In this document: positions 5,753 to 7,972 of the stretch, piece by piece | How positions within the stretch are numbered: position 1 is the first letter of the stretch | Layout of the letters: every line of letters starts with the position of its first letter | Source: Syntrophobacterales bacterium | Lineage (GTDB): Bacteria; Desulfobacterota; Syntrophia; Syntrophales; UBA6807 | NCBI GenBank assembly: GCA_021159265.1 | Contig: JAGGSD010000014.1 | Coordinates: 1 to 7,972 of the forward strand | Length of the DNA stretch: 7,972 nt | Direction of reading: 5' to 3' | Notes under the pieces: model-generated | What the model was told of the DNA's origin: nothing | What the model saw: only the letters and a program-made list of their open reading frames with translations | The model's database searches: none | Position numbers and translations under genes: made by a program

Positions 5753-6070
5753 TCATACCCTTATGTCTATTTTTCTCTCAGATTCATTCACGGACAGTTC
5801 ACCGGCGGCATCAGCGCCCTCTTTTTTCTTTTTTGCGCCTTTTTCTCCAGAGTTCTTTTCCCTTTTCTCACGCTCCTCTTCCTCCTTAAGAATAAGCCTC
5901 TGCGCCTCTTCAGGGTCTTTGACCTTTTCTTTCAGCTCTCGCTTCTCTTCGGCAAGTTGAGCTTCAAAATGTCTCCGCTGAACGTCGGCCTGCTGCTGCT
6001 GAACCTGCTGGACACGCTCAACTGCATTGGATTGCAATAATACCTGCTGCATATCAAGCGATCTGACCAT
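5753..6070 (-). CDS. Small coiled-coil protein of unknown function
   Basis: I do not recognise a named family. The 105-residue product has a Gln-rich helical start (MQQVLLQSNAVERVQQVQQQ), then a continuous charged helix (EAQLAEEKRELKEKVKDPEEAQRLI, continuing with Glu/Lys/Arg to about 75). A low-complexity Lys-rich tail ends in a short beta-like stretch (ERKIDIRV). There is no signal peptide or membrane segment. The start was chosen at 6070 because AAGGAGG (6081-6087) lies 10 bases upstream. A longer frame opening at a GTG (6136) only reads through a TCAGG-type repeat array. The stop is one base before the DUF2802-type gene, which suggests that the two proteins work together, possibly as a cytoplasmic partner at the export apparatus. 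That role is a guess from context. Confidence 0.8.
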   Translation of the reverse strand: MVRSLDMQQVLLQSNAVERVQQVQQQQADVQRRHFEAQLAEEKRELKEKVKDPEEAQRLILKEEEEREKREKNSGEKGAKKKKEGADAAGELSVNESERKIDIRV

Positions 6071-6080
6071 GACTTTTGCG

Positions 6081-6087
6081 CCTCCTT
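6081..6087 (-). promoter_or_regulatory. Strong ribosome binding site fixing the coiled-coil gene start
   Basis: The minus strand reads AAGGAGG, 10 bases before the ATG at 6070. It is the best site in the neighbourhood and rules out the longer frame starting at 6136, which would encode repeat-derived residues. Confidence 0.8.
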
Positions 6088-6090
6088 TCA

Positions 6091-6125
6091 GGGGACAGGA
6101 GTCGGGGTCAGGGTCCAGGAATCCA
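6091..6125. repeat. GGGTCAG-type heptamer array
   Basis: About five degenerate units (GGGGACA, GGAGTCG, GGGTCAG, GGTCCAG, GAATCCA) start 4 bases upstream of the AAGGAGG site of the coiled-coil gene. This is the same unit family as the array inside the FliL-domain gene and the one between flgF and flgG. Confidence 0.7.
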
Positions 6126-6140
6126 CCACCTGCCACCCCT

Positions 6141-6265
6141 GACGGCTTCGTAAAAAATCAAAGTTCTGCGTTCCGCTACACCCTTCGTCACTGCGGCGTA
6201 TCGTAAGTACGCCTCATTCCTCAGAATTTGCGCGCCTTGAATTTGAATCTTTTTACTTTACCGTC
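6141..6265. mobile_element. Second MITE-like inverted-repeat element
   Basis: This 125-bp element has related ends. Left: GACGGCTTCGTAAAAAATC. Right, on the opposite strand: GACGGTAAAGTAAAAAGATT. Both share GACGG, four variable bases, GTAAAAA. Inside is a smaller inverted repeat GGCGTA / TACGCC (6195-6213 region). It has no coding potential that I trust. Ends of the GACGGCTTCGTAAAAA type recall short repeats that I associate with deltaproteobacterial genomes; this is from memory and not checked. It lies in the 568-base gap between the FliL-domain and coiled-coil genes. Confidence 0.65.
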
Positions 6266-6348
6266 TGACTTTGCCTTTTTATGAGTGCATTACCCCTGGT
6301 ACCCGATAAGGCTTAACTACTCGACAATCTCCCCCCTAACTACTTACT

Positions 6349-6376
6349 TTATCGTCACAACCCATCACAATCTTTA
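6349..6376 (-). promoter_or_regulatory. Possible sigma-28 (FliA) promoter
   Basis: The minus strand has TAAAGATT (6376-6369), 12 bases, then GACGATAA (6356-6349). The enterobacterial FliA consensus is TAAAGTTT, 11 bases, GCCGATAA, so there is one mismatch in each element and one extra spacer base. It points toward the coiled-coil/DUF2802/fliK-like/fhlB genes, about 280 bases before the first start codon, in the largest gap of the window. The rest of that gap, outside the two MITE-like elements, shows nothing else recognisable. Confidence 0.3.
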
Positions 6377-6427
6377 ACCTCCTCTAAGGGCAGAAATTGA
6401 GAAGGTTAGTAACAGAATTTTGTAACC

Positions 6428-6533
6428 GTTCACTGAACGTTGAAATTAGAAATTGGAAATTGGGCCTTCATGCTTTTGTACTGTTCTCCCCAATTTCTAC
6501 TTTCCAATTTCAAGTTTCAAGCCGTGAACGGCT
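6428..6533. mobile_element. MITE-like palindromic element, copy B
   Basis: This copy has the same length and orientation as copy A at 3665-3770, with four substitutions in 106 bases. The outer inverted repeat extends a little further here: GTAACCGTTCAC on the left against the complement of GTGAACGGCTAC on the right, with one mismatch in 12. It sits in the gap between the FliL-domain gene and the coiled-coil gene and interrupts no recognised coding sequence. Confidence 0.82.
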
Positions 6534-6638
6534 ACCTTTGCAAGTCGGTATCGCGCAACCTCTGAAATTTCTCTCTTCGTTCATCACATACATATGCATT
6601 TCCACGTTGAAAGGTTAAAAGATTAACTGTCACCTATT

Positions 6639-7064
6639 TCACAACAAAATAAACCTGGTAAAGTATACTCCTTTTAGTATCTCATCATCCATAAAATTAT
6701 TCAATCTGATTCTAATTGCTCTTTTTAACTCCCCTCTGATTTCAGGCGGACCCGACAGCTCTTTCAAGGTCTTATATATAATTTTCCTCAACTCGACCTT
6801 CTCTTCCGGCAGTTTCATTCCTTGATTCAGTTCAATAACCACATCACAGATCAGAAGCCTGTCCTTCATGCTACTACCCTTCAAATGAACAATGAAGTTA
6901 TTAAAATATTCAAACCTTTCTTCACACAACTCCTGACCCCTGGCTTCCGGCCTCTGATCACCGATCCCTGACCCCTGACCCCCGACAAACACCGCGACGC
7001 ACAGGCATACAGCCATCAGTACTCTTTTGTAATATCCGGCAACAAATCGGTTATGTGATATCAT
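6639..7064 (-). CDS. FliL-domain protein containing an internal repeat array
   Basis: FliL proteins are membrane-anchored periplasmic proteins around the stator/basal body. The 141-residue product has an N-terminal hydrophobic segment (about 14-28, RVLMAVCLCVAVFVG) and a FliL-like periplasmic domain (about 51-141: FEYFNNFIVHLKG, DRLLICDVVIELN, ELRKIIYKTLKEL, KRAIRIRLNNFM, ending GVYFTRFILL, compare VYFTEF in FliL). It is shorter and more diverged than canonical FliL, so it is probably a paralogue; I give no symbol. The ATG overlaps the fliA end by 14 bases, with a weak site GAGAAAG. Residues about 27-45 (GGQGSGIGDQRPEARGQ) are encoded by a heptamer repeat array and are probably a non-homologous linker insertion between the anchor and the domain. 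Confidence 0.75.
   Translation of the reverse strand: MISHNRFVAGYYKRVLMAVCLCVAVFVGGQGSGIGDQRPEARGQELCEERFEYFNNFIVHLKGSSMKDRLLICDVVIELNQGMKLPEEKVELRKIIYKTLKELSGPPEIRGELKRAIRIRLNNFMDDEILKGVYFTRFILL
6932..6987. repeat. Eight in-phase heptamers inside the FliL-domain coding sequence
   Basis: The plus strand divides into eight seven-base units: CCTGACC, CCTGGCT, TCCGGCC, TCTGATC, ACCGATC, CCTGACC, CCTGACC and CCCGACA. Every unit has G at position 4 and all but one have C at position 6 or 7. On the coding strand the unit GGGTCAG is free of stop codons in all three frames, which explains how it is tolerated inside a gene. Confidence 0.85.
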
Positions 7065-7773
7065 GTCTGAACTTTCTCAAGCTGCCCCTTAATCTCAGTA
7101 TTGCCTTGGAGTGGATCTGGCAGATTCTTGATTCCGTCAGATCCAGGGTCAGTCCTATCTCCTTTAATGTCAATTCCTCATAATAATAGAGGGATAATAC
7201 CATTTTCTCTTTTTCGGGAAGGGAATCTATCGCATTTTTCAATGTCTCCTTGAGTTCACTAAGGACGAGAAGGGAGAAAGGGTCGTTCCGATCGATTTTC
7301 TCCAACACATCATCCCTGCCGTATCTTTCACAGTAGTCCGGGGGCAAATCGTCGCTGCTCAGAATGCAAACGCCCCTCGCTTCATCAAGAAGTTTATAAT
7401 ACTCTTCAAGAGATATGCCGAGATGTTCCGAAACCTCCTCATCTGTTGGATGACGCCCGAACTCCTGCAGTAATGCTTCAAATGCCTCTTCCAGTCTTGT
7501 TTCTTTGCTTCTGACGGATCTGGGCACAACATCCATCGACCTCAATTCATCTAATATGGCCCCCCGGATTCTGAACCTGGCGTATGTCTCAAACCGTACA
7601 TTTCTCGTTTCATCAAACCTCTCCAGAGCCGACATCAATCCCATTATGCCGGTATTGATTAAATCATCCGTATTCACATGATTAGGAAGCCTTATGGCAA
7701 TCTTCCCGACAATATTCCTGACGAGAGGTGCGTATTTCATTATCAGTTTGTCACGCTTTTTTTTATCAGCCAT
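7051..7773 (-). CDS. fliA: Flagellar sigma factor FliA (sigma-28)
   Basis: FliA directs RNA polymerase to late flagellar and chemotaxis promoters. The 240-residue protein has sigma region 2 (about 14-88: YAPLVRNIVGKIAIRLP, DDLINTGIMGLMSALERFD, FETYARFRIRGAILDELRSM, DVVPRSVR), region 3 (about 92-135, with RHPTDEEVSEHLGISLEEYY) and region 4 (about 180-232: LPEKEKMVLSLYYYEELTLK, then EIGLTLDLTESRICQIHSKA). The absence of region 1.1, the DVVPRSVR motif and the length identify the FliA/WhiG branch. The frame can start at TTG 7782 or ATG 7773; neither has a strong ribosome binding site, and I prefer the ATG (MADKKKRD). The stop overlaps the FliL-domain gene start by 14 bases. The gene is normally held in check by FlgM, which is not in the window. 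Confidence 0.96.
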   Translation of the reverse strand: MADKKKRDKLIMKYAPLVRNIVGKIAIRLPNHVNTDDLINTGIMGLMSALERFDETRNVRFETYARFRIRGAILDELRSMDVVPRSVRSKETRLEEAFEALLQEFGRHPTDEEVSEHLGISLEEYYKLLDEARGVCILSSDDLPPDYCERYGRDDVLEKIDRNDPFSLLVLSELKETLKNAIDSLPEKEKMVLSLYYYEELTLKEIGLTLDLTESRICQIHSKAILRLRGSLRKFRHDIT

Positions 7774-7803
7774 TTTTGTCAATTCGTAACTACTCAGGCA
7801 GAT

Positions 7804-7896
7804 AGACTTAAGGCTGAAGGCTGTAAGCAGAACAAAATGACATGATACTCCTGACTGCGAATCAAACTTCAGCCTGACAGTCTACGGCCTAAACAA
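7804..7896. repeat. AGGCTGA-type heptamers forming an inverted pair upstream of fliA
   Basis: AGACTTA, AGGCTGA, AGGCTGT and AAGCAGA (7804-7831) are in one 7-base phase. A second tract at 7869-7896 (TCAGCCT, GACAGTC, TACGGCC, TAAACAA) is partly its reverse complement. AGGCTGAAG (7811-7819) pairs perfectly with CTTCAGCCT (7867-7875), and TAGACT lies outside on both arms. It lies in the region upstream of fliA, where no clear promoter was found. Confidence 0.6.
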
Positions 7897-7917
7897 CCTT
7901 ATAGTATGCATTCCCAC

Positions 7918-7945
7918 GCCTGTCTGCGTGCGGACACGCACAGGC
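7918..7945. repeat. REP-like GC-rich hairpin upstream of fliA
   Basis: GCCTG-TC-TGCGTG (7918-7930) pairs with CACGCA-CAGGC (7935-7945) around a CGGA loop: 11 base pairs with a two-base bulge. This looks like a repetitive extragenic palindrome. No U-run follows on either strand, so it is not a classical terminator. Confidence 0.6.
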
Positions 7946-7972
7946 AGGCACGAACTTTACGATTAAGGGACT

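Noticed and set aside
6071..6136. Longer start (GTG at 6136) for the coiled-coil gene
   Set aside because: The added residues (MAGGGFLDPDPDSCPL...) are a translation of the TCAGG-type repeat array, and AAGGAGG correctly precedes the ATG at 6070.
6301..6311. CCCGATAA on the plus strand as a sigma-28 -10 element
   Set aside because: No -35 element at the right distance and no plus-strand gene downstream.
6397..6618. Plus-strand open frame of 73 codons
   Set aside because: It is largely a read-through of MITE-like copy B; the matching frame over copy A shares the repeat-derived peptide NWKLGLH, which is not a real protein family.
7774..7782. TTG start at 7782 for fliA
   Set aside because: No better ribosome binding site than for ATG 7773; it adds only three residues. 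The choice is uncertain.

Overview
The window is a piece of a flagellar gene cluster, entirely on the minus strand. Transcription runs from high to low coordinates: fliA, a FliL-domain gene, a small coiled-coil gene, a DUF2802-type gene, a FliK-like gene, an FhlB-like gene, flgF, flgG, flgA and flgH. FlgH (outer-membrane L-ring lipoprotein) and FlgA (P-ring chaperone) imply a Gram-negative double-membrane flagellum. The gene order, the sigma-54 promoter before flgF and the style of intergenic repeats suggest a member of the Desulfobacterota (former Deltaproteobacteria). That placement is inferred from pattern, not from a database match.

The layout has two parts. From about 7773 down to 3754 lies a regulatory and export block. 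FliA (sigma-28) overlaps a FliL-domain gene. After a 568-base gap full of repeats come the coiled-coil, DUF2802 and FliK-like genes, tightly coupled by 1-base spacing and a 35-base overlap. The FhlB-like export-switch gene follows after a 119-base gap. From 3364 down to 120 lies the rod/ring block flgF-flgG-flgA-flgH. It is preceded by a near-consensus sigma-54 promoter (TGGCATGTAAATTGC) placed just upstream of the flgF ribosome binding site. flgI would be expected below base 1 but is not in the window.

The genes fit one programme. Sigma-54 would drive the basal-body genes (distal rod FlgF/FlgG, P-ring chaperone FlgA, L-ring FlgH). The FliK-like and FhlB-like proteins would act at the export-specificity switch. 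FliA would drive late genes.

The unexpected content is between the genes. Nearly every gap carries a degenerate direct-repeat array with a period of 7 bases, but with a different unit sequence at each place. The cleanest are 11 full copies plus 6 bases of CCTTACT right at the flgG stop codon, and a gap filled by 14 in-phase heptamers ending exactly at the FliK-like stop codon. One array lies inside the FliL-domain coding sequence. There are also two 106-bp palindromic MITE-like elements (about 96% identical, same orientation) flanking the four-gene middle block, one of which supplies the C-terminal codons of the FhlB-like gene, and a second, unrelated inverted-repeat element at 6141-6265. No rRNA, tRNA, CRISPR array or transposase gene was seen.
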